A DNA stretch of 64,000 nucleotides from Methanobacteriota archaeon (GTDB lineage: Archaea > Halobacteriota > Methanosarcinia > Methanosarcinales > Methanosarcinaceae). The stretch is taken from NCBI GenBank assembly GCA_023399215.1, contig JAEWQJ010000037.1, positions 1-64,000 on the forward strand, read 5' to 3'. Numbering within the stretch: the first letter of the stretch is position 1; each line of letters starts with the position of its first letter. The position numbers and the translations under genes are program-made. Shown here piece by piece: positions 45,775-54,403 of this stretch. The notes beneath the pieces were generated by a model. It saw nothing but the letters and a program-made list of their open reading frames with translations. It made no database searches and was not told the DNA's origin.

Positions 45775-45982
45775 TACTGGCAAATCAGCCAACTGTTACT
45801 GATAGAACTGTTACTGATAGATCGGTCAAACATTTGCTGACAAATCAGTCAAACGGTTGTCGGTAAATCGGTCAAACATTTGCTGACAAATCGGTCAAAC
45901 ATTTGCTGACAAATCGGTCAAATCGTTGCTAACAAGTTGGTCAAACATTTGCTGACAAATTGGTCAAACATTTGCTGACAAA
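45775..45982. repeat. About 23-bp tandem repeat array between cysK and cysE
   Basis: Units such as GGTCAAACATTTGCTGACAA plus ATC recur about eight times with substitutions, ending at the cysK stop codon. There are no spacers, so this is not CRISPR. A transcript running from cysK to cysE must cross the array. Confidence 0.9.
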
Positions 45983-46909
45983 TCAGTCAAAGAGGTCAGT
46001 GCTCAGATAACGTTCTCCAGTATCCGGCAAGATAACAACAATCGTCTTCCCGCTCATTTCTTCCCTGGCTGCGACCTGTAGTGCAGCATAGGTAGCAGCA
46101 CCTGAGGATATGCCTGCAAGGATGCCTTCTTCCTTTGCCAGGCGCCGGGATGTAGCAGCGGCGTTGTCTCCGGTTACTTTGATCACTTCATCTACAAGGT
46201 CAAGCTGGAGTACATCAGGAATAAAACCTGCACCGATACCCTGGATTTTATGTGGTCCAGGGCTTCCGCCGCTGAGTACGGGAGATTCGGCAGGTTCGAC
46301 TGCAATCGCCTTAAAAGCAGGTTTCCGTTTTTTGATGACGCTGGCAATGCCTGTGATAGTTCCGCCTGTTCCCACGCCTGCTACAATGACATCTGCTTTG
46401 CCGTCCGTATCTCTCCAGATTTCTTCAGCTGTTGTACGTCTGTGAATTTCTGGATTTGCAGGATTCTGGAATTGCTGGGCTATGAAGTAAAGCGAAGGAT
46501 CGTCAGCAGCCATCTGCTCGGCTTTATTAACTGCTCCTTTCATTCCTTCCGTTCCTGGGGTCAGGATAAGTTCTGCTCCCAGGGCTTTCAGCAGTTTTCT
46601 TCTTTCTACCGTCATTGTTTCAGGCATAACCAGTATGAGCTTATAGCCACGGGCAGCGCAGACGCAGGCGAGTCCGATGCCGGTGTTGCCGCTGGTGGCT
46701 TCAATAACAGTGGTACCTTTTTTGATTTTTCCTTCAAGTTCGGCTTTTTCAATCATCGCCAGTCCTATTCTGTCCTTCACACTTCCCATAGGATTAAAAG
46801 ACTCTACTTTAGCTAACACATCCGCATGTAGACCTTCTGTTATGCGGTTTAACCTGACAAGAGGTGTATTACCAATTGTCCAGGTTACGTCGGAATATAT
46901 TCGCCCCAT
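45983..46909 (-). CDS. cysK: Cysteine synthase (O-acetylserine sulfhydrylase)
   Basis: The 308-aa PLP enzyme joins sulfide and O-acetylserine to make cysteine. It shows the PLP lysine in NPMGSVKDRIG at about 41-51, the substrate loop EATSGNTGIGLA, and the phosphate-binding GVGTGGTITG. Length and order fit CysK of the beta-family. GGAG lies about 9 nt before the ATG. With cysE downstream it forms the sulfide-assimilation pair. A palindrome shared with the iscS promoter lies about 285 bp upstream, next to a TATA, implying a long 5' leader and shared control. Confidence 0.96.
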   Translation of the reverse strand: MGRIYSDVTWTIGNTPLVRLNRITEGLHADVLAKVESFNPMGSVKDRIGLAMIEKAELEGKIKKGTTVIEATSGNTGIGLACVCAARGYKLILVMPETMTVERRKLLKALGAELILTPGTEGMKGAVNKAEQMAADDPSLYFIAQQFQNPANPEIHRRTTAEEIWRDTDGKADVIVAGVGTGGTITGIASVIKKRKPAFKAIAVEPAESPVLSGGSPGPHKIQGIGAGFIPDVLQLDLVDEVIKVTGDNAAATSRRLAKEEGILAGISSGAATYAALQVAAREEMSGKTIVVILPDTGERYLSTDLFD

Positions 46910-47190
46910 ACTTTTACCGTCTCCTGCAACTTACTTTTTTCAGGTTCCATGTATTTTAATTCGATCAGATTATATTAATTAGAATATATTAATTAGAATA
47001 TATTAATTAAATTCTATTAACTCGGTTGTATTATAAGCTGCCAATCACGTATGTTTTTACACTCAAACCTTTTCAGGGCTCATTACAGTTTATCGGATGA
47101 TTTTTCAATCAGCCTGAGATAATATTTTGAGCGGCCGGCACTGCTGCAATATACAGCAATATACGGCAACATACAGACAATTCACAGGAA

Positions 47191-47228
47191 ATTCACAATT
47201 GTGAATTAATCTCATGTTAAATATAGTT
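47191..47228 (-). promoter_or_regulatory. TATA box and TTCACAATTGTGAA operator ahead of cysK
   Basis: Read on the minus strand, TATATTTA at about 47226-47219 is followed by the perfect 16-bp palindrome ATTCACAATTGTGAAT at 47206-47191, where transcription would start. A further half-site (CAATTCACAG) lies 5 bp beyond. The same palindrome occurs before iscS and tRNA-Cys. Confidence 0.65.
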
Positions 47229-47289
47229 ATCGAGAAGTTTCTTTACTGGAAACCCGTATATAAGAACAAAAAGAATCCGACAGCATAAT

Positions 47290-47400
47290 CTAAAAAACAG
47301 TGAAGAACTGGGAAAACAGTAAAGAACTAGATAAACAGTAAGGAACTAGATAAACAGTAAAAAACTGAAAAAGCAGTAAAAGGACTGAAAAAAGTAGAAG
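47290..47400. repeat. About 17-bp degenerate tandem repeat
   Basis: GTAAAGAACTAGATAAACA and variants recur about five times between the HTH regulator and the cysK promoter. Confidence 0.75.
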
Positions 47401-47456
47401 GACTAAAAACAATAATAGAGCTCTGAAAGCAGTAAATGAATTGATAAAATCCGGCT

Positions 47457-47837
47457 TTATGCTTCAGATTCTTTTTTATCGTCCTCTTTTTCTTCCGTTT
47501 TAGAATTAGCTTTCTCTTCCTTGCCACATTCACTATTGCATTTATTTTCAATTCCTCTGGCACTTACACAGATCTCACAGATTCTTACTACAAAGTCGCT
47601 GACTTTGTTATCGATAAGGTCCTGAGCAAGCTTTTCGATCAATTCTTTAGTCTCACCCTGAAACTCAATTCTGTAGCCTCTTTTTCCCGAAATATATTGG
47701 GAAACTGCCGACGGAGCAATCCCCAGCAACTTTGCCGACGCTGCCTGTGACTGTCCTTTTTTTACAAGTTCGATTGCAAGACTGGCCCTTATTGCGGGGA
47801 CCAGATCCCACACAATCTTTTGACACGGAGTTTCCAT
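47457..47837 (-). CDS. HTH transcriptional regulator with C-terminal Cys cluster
   Basis: The 126-aa product has a Cro/XRE-like helix-turn-helix (AIELVKKGQSQAASAKLLGI then APSAVSQYISGKRGY, about 20-55) and a short helical region. A cysteine-rich segment follows (ICEICVSARG near 88-97, then CNSEC) and a highly charged Lys/Glu tail. The cysteines could bind an Fe-S cluster or metal and act as a sensor (inference). The gene is divergent from iscS and upstream of cysK, and three copies of one palindrome surround the block, so this is the likely regulator of the cysteine/Fe-S genes. GTGAT precedes the chosen ATG. Confidence 0.82.
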   Translation of the reverse strand: METPCQKIVWDLVPAIRASLAIELVKKGQSQAASAKLLGIAPSAVSQYISGKRGYRIEFQGETKELIEKLAQDLIDNKVSDFVVRICEICVSARGIENKCNSECGKEEKANSKTEEKEDDKKESEA

Positions 47838-48061
47838 AATTATCATCACTTTTTGAGATTTTACATTTGAGAAAGAATATATCCTATGTACATATATATT
47901 ATTTTCAGTAACAAAAATAATAATAAGATTCCCTGCCGGTCTCAGAAGGAATAAAACTTAACAGAAAACGGCTCGATTTTTAACAATTTACAAAATTTAC
48001 AAAAAGATTACGGGATTTCTACTGCATATCTCTAAGTTTTTCCGCGAGATTTTACGATAAA

Positions 48062-48103
48062 ACTTATATAGTCACAATTGTTATGGGTATTCACAATTGT
48101 GAA
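48062..48103 (+). promoter_or_regulatory. iscS promoter with two operator copies
   Basis: ACTTATATA is followed at once by TCACAATTGT (48072-48081) and 18 bp later by the perfect palindrome TTCACAATTGTGAA (48090-48103). The second copy overlaps the expected transcription start and ends 9 nt before the GTG start codon. A protein bound here would block initiation. Confidence 0.75.
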
Positions 48104-48112
48104 GGTGCAAGT

Positions 48113-49297
48113 GTGACCATTAAAGACAAGACCATTTACATGGACAACTCTGCTACAACGCCTGTAAGAAGAGAAGTTGTCGAAGAGATGCTTCCTTACA
48201 TGACCGAGAATTTCGGAAATCCTTCTTCTATATATGAGATCGGAAAAATCTCAAAACATGCAATCGACAAAGCAAGAGTAAAAGTTGCCAATGCTCTCGG
48301 GGCTGAAGAAAACGAGATCTATTTTACATCCGGAGGCACTGAATCCGATAACTGGGCAATTAAGGGGATTGCCTTTGCAAACCGGAATAAAGGAAGACAC
48401 ATAATCACCTCTTCTATAGAACACCACGCAGTCCTTCATACCTGTGCCTGGCTGGAAGGACAGGGTTTTGAGGTAACATACCTGCCTGTTGACAAATACG
48501 GAATGGTATCTCCTGAGGAAGTAAAAAAGGCGATTCGAGACGATACTATCCTTATTTCCATAATGTTTGCAAACAACGAAATAGGGACAATCCAGCCTGT
48601 AGAGGAAATCGGAAAAATCGCTAAAGAGAACCGGATCTATTTTCATACGGACGCAGTGCAGGCGATAGGCCATGTTCCTATCGATGTCAAAAAAATGAAT
48701 ATCGACCTTCTATCTCTTTCAGGACACAAGTTCGAAGGCCCAAAGGGCTGCGGAGCCCTCTACATCCGAAAAGGAACAAAAATAGATATCCTCCTGCACG
48801 GTGGGGCTCAGGAAAGAAAACGAAGGGCCGGAACCGAGAATGTTCCTGGCATTGTGGGTCTTGGAAAAGCTATAGAGCTTGCAACAGCCGAAATTGAAGA
48901 ATCAAATAAAACCCTGCTTGAGCTGAGAGAGCACCTTATTAAAGGTCTTCTGAAAATCCCAAAAACCCACCTCAATGGGCATCCTACACAGAGGCTCGCA
49001 AATAATGTAAATGTCACATTTGAATACATAGAGGGCGAATCGCTTCTGCTGCTATTGAATGCAAAAGGAATTTTTGCATCTACCGGAAGCGCATGTAACT
49101 CTTCTTCTCTTGAACCCTCACACGTGCTTACAGCCTGCGGAGTCCCTCACGAAATCGTTCACGGTTCACTCAGACTTAGTCTTGGAAGGATGAATTCCAA
49201 AAAAGACGTGGACAGAGTACTTGAGGTTCTGCCTGAGATCGTGCAGAAGCTAAGAAACATGTCTCCACTTACCCCGAAAGAGTACAGGACTATTTAA
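48113..49297 (+). CDS. iscS: Cysteine desulfurase IscS/NifS
   Basis: The 394-aa PLP enzyme removes sulfur from cysteine for Fe-S assembly. It has YMDNSATTPVRREVVEEM at the N-terminus, the PLP lysine in LSLSGHKFEGPKGCGALY, and the catalytic cysteine in STGSACNSSSLEPSHVL near residue 330. I use the GTG with AGGTG 5 nt upstream. A longer frame from ATG 48083 would put the operator palindrome inside the coding region. It is followed by iscU and preceded by the shared operator, so expression should respond to the same signal as cysK. Confidence 0.95.
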   Translation: MTIKDKTIYMDNSATTPVRREVVEEMLPYMTENFGNPSSIYEIGKISKHAIDKARVKVANALGAEENEIYFTSGGTESDNWAIKGIAFANRNKGRHIITSSIEHHAVLHTCAWLEGQGFEVTYLPVDKYGMVSPEEVKKAIRDDTILISIMFANNEIGTIQPVEEIGKIAKENRIYFHTDAVQAIGHVPIDVKKMNIDLLSLSGHKFEGPKGCGALYIRKGTKIDILLHGGAQERKRRAGTENVPGIVGLGKAIELATAEIEESNKTLLELREHLIKGLLKIPKTHLNGHPTQRLANNVNVTFEYIEGESLLLLLNAKGIFASTGSACNSSSLEPSHVLTACGVPHEIVHGSLRLSLGRMNSKKDVDRVLEVLPEIVQKLRNMSPLTPKEYRTI

Positions 49298-49464
49298 AAG
49301 GCAGTATTTAAGAGAGGCAGTATTTAACAGGCAACGGTGAACGATATTGAAGGAATACGAAGTCGTTTTAAAAGGTTTTGAATAATTTGAATACTTTTTG
49401 AGAGTTTTTGAACAATCCTATAATTGAGAGAACGCAATTGAAAAGCAATACTGGAGGACAGCTC

Positions 49465-49854
49465 ATGGATTACAGCCTTAAAGTAATGGATCACTTTTCA
49501 AATCCAAGAAACATGGGAAGCATTGAGAATAGTGATGGCGTAGGAGAAGTTGGGAACGCGAAGTGCGGAGATATAATGAAAATCTACCTCAAGGTAGAAG
49601 ATAATCGGATTGCGGACGTGAAGTTCCAGACCTTCGGATGCGGAGCTGCGATCGCATCAAGCAGTATGGCAACTGAAATGATTAAAGGAAAAACTCTTGA
49701 AGAAGCCTGGAAACTTTCAAACAAAGCCGTTGCAGAAGCCCTTGACGGACTTCCTCCGATAAAAATGCACTGTTCAATGCTTGCAGAAGAGGCGATCCAT
49801 GAAGCAATTAACGATTATCTAAAGAAAAAAGGGCTTGAGCCGTGGACAGAATAA
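49465..49854 (+). CDS. iscU: Fe-S cluster scaffold IscU/NifU N-domain
   Basis: The 129-aa product has the three conserved cluster ligands in GNAKCGD, TFGCGAA and HCSMLAE, and the usual start MDYSLKVMDHFSNPRNMGSI. It accepts sulfur from IscS and builds Fe-S clusters. GGAGG is 6 nt before the ATG, so the earlier in-frame start is rejected. It lies 167 bp after iscS on the same strand and probably in the same transcript. The chaperone-binding LPPVK motif region reads LPPIKMHC. Confidence 0.96.
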   Translation: MDYSLKVMDHFSNPRNMGSIENSDGVGEVGNAKCGDIMKIYLKVEDNRIADVKFQTFGCGAAIASSSMATEMIKGKTLEEAWKLSNKAVAEALDGLPPIKMHCSMLAEEAIHEAINDYLKKKGLEPWTE

Positions 49855-49891
49855 GAGTAACTCTTGTTGTTCCAGATAAGTTAGACTGAAA

Positions 49892-50005
49892 AGAGTTTTG
49901 CCAAAACGAAATTGGTCAAAATGAGATTGGTCAAAATGAAATTGATCAAAATGAAATTGATCAAAATGAAATTGGTCAAAATGAAATTGATCAAAATGGG
50001 ATTAA
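49892..50005. repeat. 15-bp tandem repeat, about 7 copies, between iscU and nadA
   Basis: AAAATGAAATTGGTC and the variant AAAATGAAATTGATC alternate head to tail. Not coding. Confidence 0.92.
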
Positions 50006-50035
50006 AGTGAGACTATCTGTCAAAACGAGATTATT

Positions 50036-50950
50036 ATGGAAAACGAGTTAATTATAGAAGAGATAAAAAGACTTAAAGCCGAAAGGAATGCAGTAATTCT
50101 TTCCCACTTTTACACCAGATGCGAAGTTCAGGAAGTTGCGGATTTTGTTGGGGACTCGCTTTCCCTTTGCAAAGCCGCAGTTAATTCAGAAGCCGATGTC
50201 ATAGTTTTTGCAGGCGTTCATTTTATGGCAGAATCGGCAGCAATAATTTCTCCTCAAAAGACAGTCCTCTTGCCCGTACCCGATGCAGGCTGCCCTATGG
50301 CGGATATGGTTACTGTTAAGTCTCTACGGGCTGCAAAAGAAAAACATCCTGAAGCTGCAGTCGTATGCTATGTAAACAGTTCGGCGGCCGTAAAAGCCGA
50401 ATCCGATATCTGCTGCACATCGGCAAATGCAATAAACGTGGTAAACTCAATTGATGACAGGGAGATTATATTTATTCCAGATAGGAACCTCGGAGCTTTC
50501 GTATCACTTCATACTGATAAAAAGATACATCTCTGGCCCGGATTTTGCCATGTTCATGATAACATCAGTGAGGAAAATATACAGGAATTAAAAAAGCTGC
50601 ATCCTGATGCTGAATTTCTTGCACATCCCGAGTGCAGAACCGAAGTCCTGAACTTTGCAGACCGGATTCTAAGCACTTCAGGAATTGTAAAAGAAGTGGG
50701 AAGTTCAGGCTCCACGGAATTTATAATAGGAACCGAAAGAGAAATTGTTCGAAGCCTGAAAAGGAAATACCCGGATAAGAAGTTCTATCCTGCGTCAGAA
50801 AAGACTTTTTGCTACAATATGAAGAAAATAACTCTCGAGGCTATTCTGAACAGCTTGCAGAATTTGGAATATGAAATTCATGTCCCAGAAAATATAGGGG
50901 TTAAAGCCAGAAAAGTCCTGGACAGGATGCTTGAGATTAGCGGATCTTGA
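50036..50950 (+). CDS. nadA: Quinolinate synthase
   Basis: The 304-aa 4Fe-4S enzyme condenses iminoaspartate and dihydroxyacetone phosphate in NAD synthesis. Signatures are AVILSHFYTRCEVQEVADFVGDSLSL, the PDAGCPMADM motif, YVNSSAAVKAESDICCTSANA, HPECRTEVL and a final Cys in TFCYNMKKITLEAIL. The cluster cysteines are present. The gene follows iscU, whose product it needs for its cluster. I see no aspartate dehydrogenase or nadC in the window. The ribosome binding site is weak. Confidence 0.95.
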   Translation: MENELIIEEIKRLKAERNAVILSHFYTRCEVQEVADFVGDSLSLCKAAVNSEADVIVFAGVHFMAESAAIISPQKTVLLPVPDAGCPMADMVTVKSLRAAKEKHPEAAVVCYVNSSAAVKAESDICCTSANAINVVNSIDDREIIFIPDRNLGAFVSLHTDKKIHLWPGFCHVHDNISEENIQELKKLHPDAEFLAHPECRTEVLNFADRILSTSGIVKEVGSSGSTEFIIGTEREIVRSLKRKYPDKKFYPASEKTFCYNMKKITLEAILNSLQNLEYEIHVPENIGVKARKVLDRMLEISGS

Positions 50951-51159
50951 TGTATGGAAAGAGTAAGGAGAACGGAAAGAGTAAGGAAAAAGGTAATGTC
51001 TTCATGTCCGTTCTCCTGAATTTTTCGCAAAATATTTTTCATAAAAGATTTTCCGGAACTTTCAAATTTGTGTTTGCAGATTATTGACAATAATTATTTA
51101 TACTCCTTTTTATTATTACAAATAATTGTCTGTATTAACATTTATTATTTAGTAGGTAG

Positions 51160-51230
51160 TTATTTATAATAGGTTCACGATTGTGAAGATAATCACATTT
51201 GTGAACATATGTAAGAAGATTGTGAACATA
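51160..51230 (+). promoter_or_regulatory. tRNA-Cys promoter region with three operator-like copies
   Basis: TTATTTATAAT at about 51160 is followed by TTCACGATTGTGAA (51174-51187), ATCACATTTGTGAA (51192-51205) and the half-site GATTGTGAAC (51218-51227). These resemble the cysK and iscS palindromes with single mismatches. A second AT-rich element (ACATATACAAAAAG) lies closer to the tRNA. The operators could control the tRNA and possibly metY. Confidence 0.6.
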
Positions 51231-51248
51231 TACAAAAAGAGAATAATC

Positions 51249-51320
51249 GTCAGGATGGCAGAGTGGTGATGCTTCCGGCTGCAACCCGGAATTATGTGAG
51301 TTCGATTCTCACTCCTGACT
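51249..51320 (+). tRNA. tRNA-Cys (GCA anticodon)
   Basis: The acceptor stem GTCAGGA pairs with TCCTGAC. The anticodon arm is TTCCGG-CT-GCA-AC-CCGGAA with anticodon GCA, and the T arm contains GTTCGATTC. The discriminator base is T and CCA is not encoded. Its place between Fe-S genes and the methionine genes, behind the sulfur operator, is notable. Confidence 0.95.
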
Positions 51321-51450
51321 TTTCCCAAGATTAATATCAGTCAAGTAAAGACGAATAAGGATGAATAAAGACGAATAAAAAAACTCCGAGAAATAGCCTG
51401 GCGGGTAGTAAAGAAATTTGGGCTGGAGATTAGGCTGGAGATAAGATAGA

Positions 51451-52824
51451 ATGACGGACAAAAACAGAAATCGGAACGAAAAAGAAGGCAAGGAAAATCA
51501 AGAAATTCAGACAAAAGAAATTCAGACAAAAGAAAGTAGGGAAAAAAAGAAGTCTGAAAGCCTGGGAGTTTCTACCCTTGCCGTGCACGCAGGTGCAAAA
51601 CCTGATCCGGCTACAGGAGCAAGGTCAGTTCCGATTTATCAGACCGCAGCGTATGTATTTAAGGACGCTGAGGAAGCTGCCGATCTTTTTGGGCTCAGGA
51701 AAGAAGGTAATATTTATACCCGCCTTATGAACCCCACAACCGACGTCTTTGAGAAAAGAATAGCTGCCCTTGAAGGAGGCATAGGTGCCCTTGCAGTAGC
51801 CTCAGGAATGGCTGCAATTACAACCGCACTTCTCACTTTCACAAGGCCCGGAGATGAGATAATTTCTGGGGACAAGCTTTACGGAGGAACCTACGAGCTT
51901 TTCAATTACACTTTCCCCAAGCTCGGAAGAACCGTAAAATTTGTAGACGTCGGTAAGCCTGAAGAATTCAAAAACGCAATCTCGGAAAAAACAAAAGCCA
52001 TCTATGTGGAATCAATAGGAAATCCCGGGCTTGATATCCCTGATTTTGAGAAACTCGCAGAAATCGCTCATGGTGCAGGAATTCCTCTTGTTGTAGACAA
52101 CACGGTATCTCCCCTGATCTTACGGCCAATTGACCACGGAGTAGATATAGTCGTATACTCGGCAACAAAATTCATAGGAGGTCACGGGACTTCTATAGGA
52201 GGGGTAATTGTTGACTCAGGAAACTTTGACTGGAAACCTGAAAAATTCCCTGAGATTTGCGAGCCTGATCCCGGATACCACGGCCTGAAATATAAGGAAG
52301 CCTTTGGAAAGGCTGCCTTTATCGCAAAAGCAAGAGTGCAGTTCGTCAGGGACACTGGGGCATGCATTTCTCCTTTTAATTCATTCCTCTTTACCCTGGG
52401 GCTTGAAACTCTGCCTCTCAGAATGAAAAAACACTGTGATAACGCCCTGGAGATTGCAAAATTCCTGGAAAAGCACCCTAAGGTTTCCTGGGTTTCGTAT
52501 CCTGGGCTTGAATCCCATAGCAGCCATGAACTTGCAAAGAAATATCTTAAATCGGGGTACGGCGCACTAATAGGCTTTGGGATCAAGGGTGGAGCCAGAG
52601 AATGTAAAAAGTTTATTGAAGGGCTTGAGATTTTTTCTCATCTCGCTAATATCGGGGATGCAAAAAGCCTTGTAATTCATCCGGCTTCAACCACTCATGA
52701 ACAGCTATCAAAAGAAGAACAGTGTGCCTGCGGCGTAACTGAGGACTTTATCAGGCTTTCTATAGGAATAGAGGATGCAAAGGACCTGATTTTTGATATT
52801 GAGCAGGCACTCTCCGAGGTATGA
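51451..52824 (+). CDS. metY: O-acetylhomoserine sulfhydrylase
   Basis: The 457-aa Cys/Met-metabolism PLP enzyme makes homocysteine from O-acetylhomoserine and sulfide. It has TLAVHAGAKPDPATGARSVPIYQT, YTRLMNPT, the PLP lysine in YSATKFIGGHG, and the C-terminal SLVIHPASTTHEQLS. A lysine/glutamate-rich N-terminal extension of about 38 residues, partly encoded by 15-bp repeats (ATTCAGACAAAAGAA), precedes the domain. The metX start overlaps its stop (ATGA), so they are coupled. Confidence 0.95.
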   Translation: MTDKNRNRNEKEGKENQEIQTKEIQTKESREKKKSESLGVSTLAVHAGAKPDPATGARSVPIYQTAAYVFKDAEEAADLFGLRKEGNIYTRLMNPTTDVFEKRIAALEGGIGALAVASGMAAITTALLTFTRPGDEIISGDKLYGGTYELFNYTFPKLGRTVKFVDVGKPEEFKNAISEKTKAIYVESIGNPGLDIPDFEKLAEIAHGAGIPLVVDNTVSPLILRPIDHGVDIVVYSATKFIGGHGTSIGGVIVDSGNFDWKPEKFPEICEPDPGYHGLKYKEAFGKAAFIAKARVQFVRDTGACISPFNSFLFTLGLETLPLRMKKHCDNALEIAKFLEKHPKVSWVSYPGLESHSSHELAKKYLKSGYGALIGFGIKGGARECKKFIEGLEIFSHLANIGDAKSLVIHPASTTHEQLSKEEQCACGVTEDFIRLSIGIEDAKDLIFDIEQALSEV

Positions 52825-54398
52825 GTATGGAGATCTCGACCCAGGTTCCTTCTTTTAAAAACCTTTTTTCGGGAAAAAAAGGCCAGAATCTTGGGATAGT
52901 CCGTTCAATGAACTATGAAATTCCTGGAATTTTCAGGCTCGAGAGCGGAAAGACTCTTTCTCATGTCAGGATAGAGTACGAGATGTACGGGAAGATGAAC
53001 GCGGATAAGAGCAATGTTATTCTGGTCTGCCATGCCCTTACAGGCGATGCTCATGCTGCCGGATTTCATGCAGGAGACAAAAAGCCGGGCTGGTGGAACA
53101 TTGTAATTGGCCCGAATAAGGCATTTGATACGGAAAGATATTGCATCGTCTGTTCAAACATAATTGGAGGCTGTAAAGGTTCTACAGGTCCTTCTTCTAT
53201 TAACCCTGAAACAGGAAAACCTTACGGTATTTCTTTTCCTATACTTACTATCGCGGATATGGTAAATGCCCAGAAAAAGCTTGTCGAGCACCTGGAAATA
53301 AAACAGCTTTTTGCGGTTGCAGGCGGCTCAATGGGCGGAATGCAGGTGCTTCAATGGACGGTCAGTTATCCTGAAATGGTTAAAAAAGCAATTGCAATCG
53401 CAACAACTGCGTCCACAACCCCTCAGCAAATCGCATTCGGGGCAATCGGAAGAAAAGCGATAACAGATGACCCAAAGTGGAACGAAGGTAACTATTACGG
53501 AAAGAAAACTCCTTCACAGGGCCTGGCGCTTGCCCGCATGATAGGCCATATTACATACTTAAGCGATGCTTCGATGCAAAAGAAGTTCGGGAGAGCTCAG
53601 CAGGAGAAAGCAGGCCCGAATCTACCGAAAATCTTTTCAGAAGCCGCTCCAGAAGCCTCTTCAGAAATCTTCTCTGACCATTCCTCGAATTTCCAGGTCG
53701 AAAGCTACCTGAACCACCAGGGAGATACTTTTACAAAGCGTTTTGATGCCAATTCATACCTCTATATTACAAAAGCCGTAGATTTCTTTGACCTTTCAAA
53801 AAACGGGTCTCTTATAGAGGGTCTTTCCGGAGTTACTGCAAAATACCTTGTGATTTCAATAACCTCAGACTGGCTCTATCCTCCCTACCAGTCTCAGGAA
53901 ATCGTGTCTGCACTTACTGCAAATGGGGTTGATGCCAAATACGAGGAAATCAGGTCTCAGTATGGGCATGATGCTTTTTTGCTTGAGGAAGGGCAGCTCA
54001 ACTACCTTATAAGGGGGTTTCTTTCACAGATTCTTGTAAGTGACATCATGTACCAGAACTTCTATTCGGTTTCCAGAAATGAAACGATTGAAAATGCTTC
54101 AACCCTTATGGTAAAAAAGAAAGTGAATCATCTGCCTGTAGTCTCAGAGGATGGAAAGCTTGAAGGCATAGTCACTTCCTGGGATATTACAAAAGCCGTT
54201 GCCTGCAAAATCACCGAGCTGAATGAGATAATTACCCGCGACGTGAAATACGTATTCTCAGGCGATAAAATCGAGACTGCGTCCTCAATAATGGAAGATT
54301 ACTCGATTTCCGCGCTTCCTGTAATCGATTCTGAAAACCGAGTTATAGGTATGGTTACGAGTGAAAGCATAAGCGCGCTTATTGGAAAGTTCAGTTAA
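52821..54398 (+). CDS. metX: Homoserine O-acetyltransferase with C-terminal CBS pair
   Basis: The 525-aa alpha/beta hydrolase-fold enzyme supplies O-acetylhomoserine to MetY. The catalytic nucleophile is in AGGSMGGMQVLQW (about 171-183), the Asp in ITSDWLYPP and the His in QYGHDAFLLEEGQLNYL. After about residue 400 two CBS motifs follow (DIMYQNFYSV..NETIENAS, then ITRDVKYVFSGDKIETASSI), which in other proteins bind adenosyl ligands such as SAM or AMP. SAM feedback on methionine synthesis is a sensible guess (inference). A low-complexity Ala/Ser/Glu insertion sits near 270-300. An ATG two codons later is equally possible. Confidence 0.95.
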   Translation: MSMEISTQVPSFKNLFSGKKGQNLGIVRSMNYEIPGIFRLESGKTLSHVRIEYEMYGKMNADKSNVILVCHALTGDAHAAGFHAGDKKPGWWNIVIGPNKAFDTERYCIVCSNIIGGCKGSTGPSSINPETGKPYGISFPILTIADMVNAQKKLVEHLEIKQLFAVAGGSMGGMQVLQWTVSYPEMVKKAIAIATTASTTPQQIAFGAIGRKAITDDPKWNEGNYYGKKTPSQGLALARMIGHITYLSDASMQKKFGRAQQEKAGPNLPKIFSEAAPEASSEIFSDHSSNFQVESYLNHQGDTFTKRFDANSYLYITKAVDFFDLSKNGSLIEGLSGVTAKYLVISITSDWLYPPYQSQEIVSALTANGVDAKYEEIRSQYGHDAFLLEEGQLNYLIRGFLSQILVSDIMYQNFYSVSRNETIENASTLMVKKKVNHLPVVSEDGKLEGIVTSWDITKAVACKITELNEIITRDVKYVFSGDKIETASSIMEDYSISALPVIDSENRVIGMVTSESISALIGKFS

Positions 54399-54403
54399 TT
54401 CAA

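Noticed and set aside
45775..45982. CRISPR array between cysK and cysE
   Set aside because: Units are contiguous with no unique spacers and degenerate; no cas genes in the window. The same holds for the other tandem arrays.
48083..48112. Upstream ATG start of iscS
   Set aside because: It would translate the operator palindrome; the GTG with AGGTG upstream fits better.
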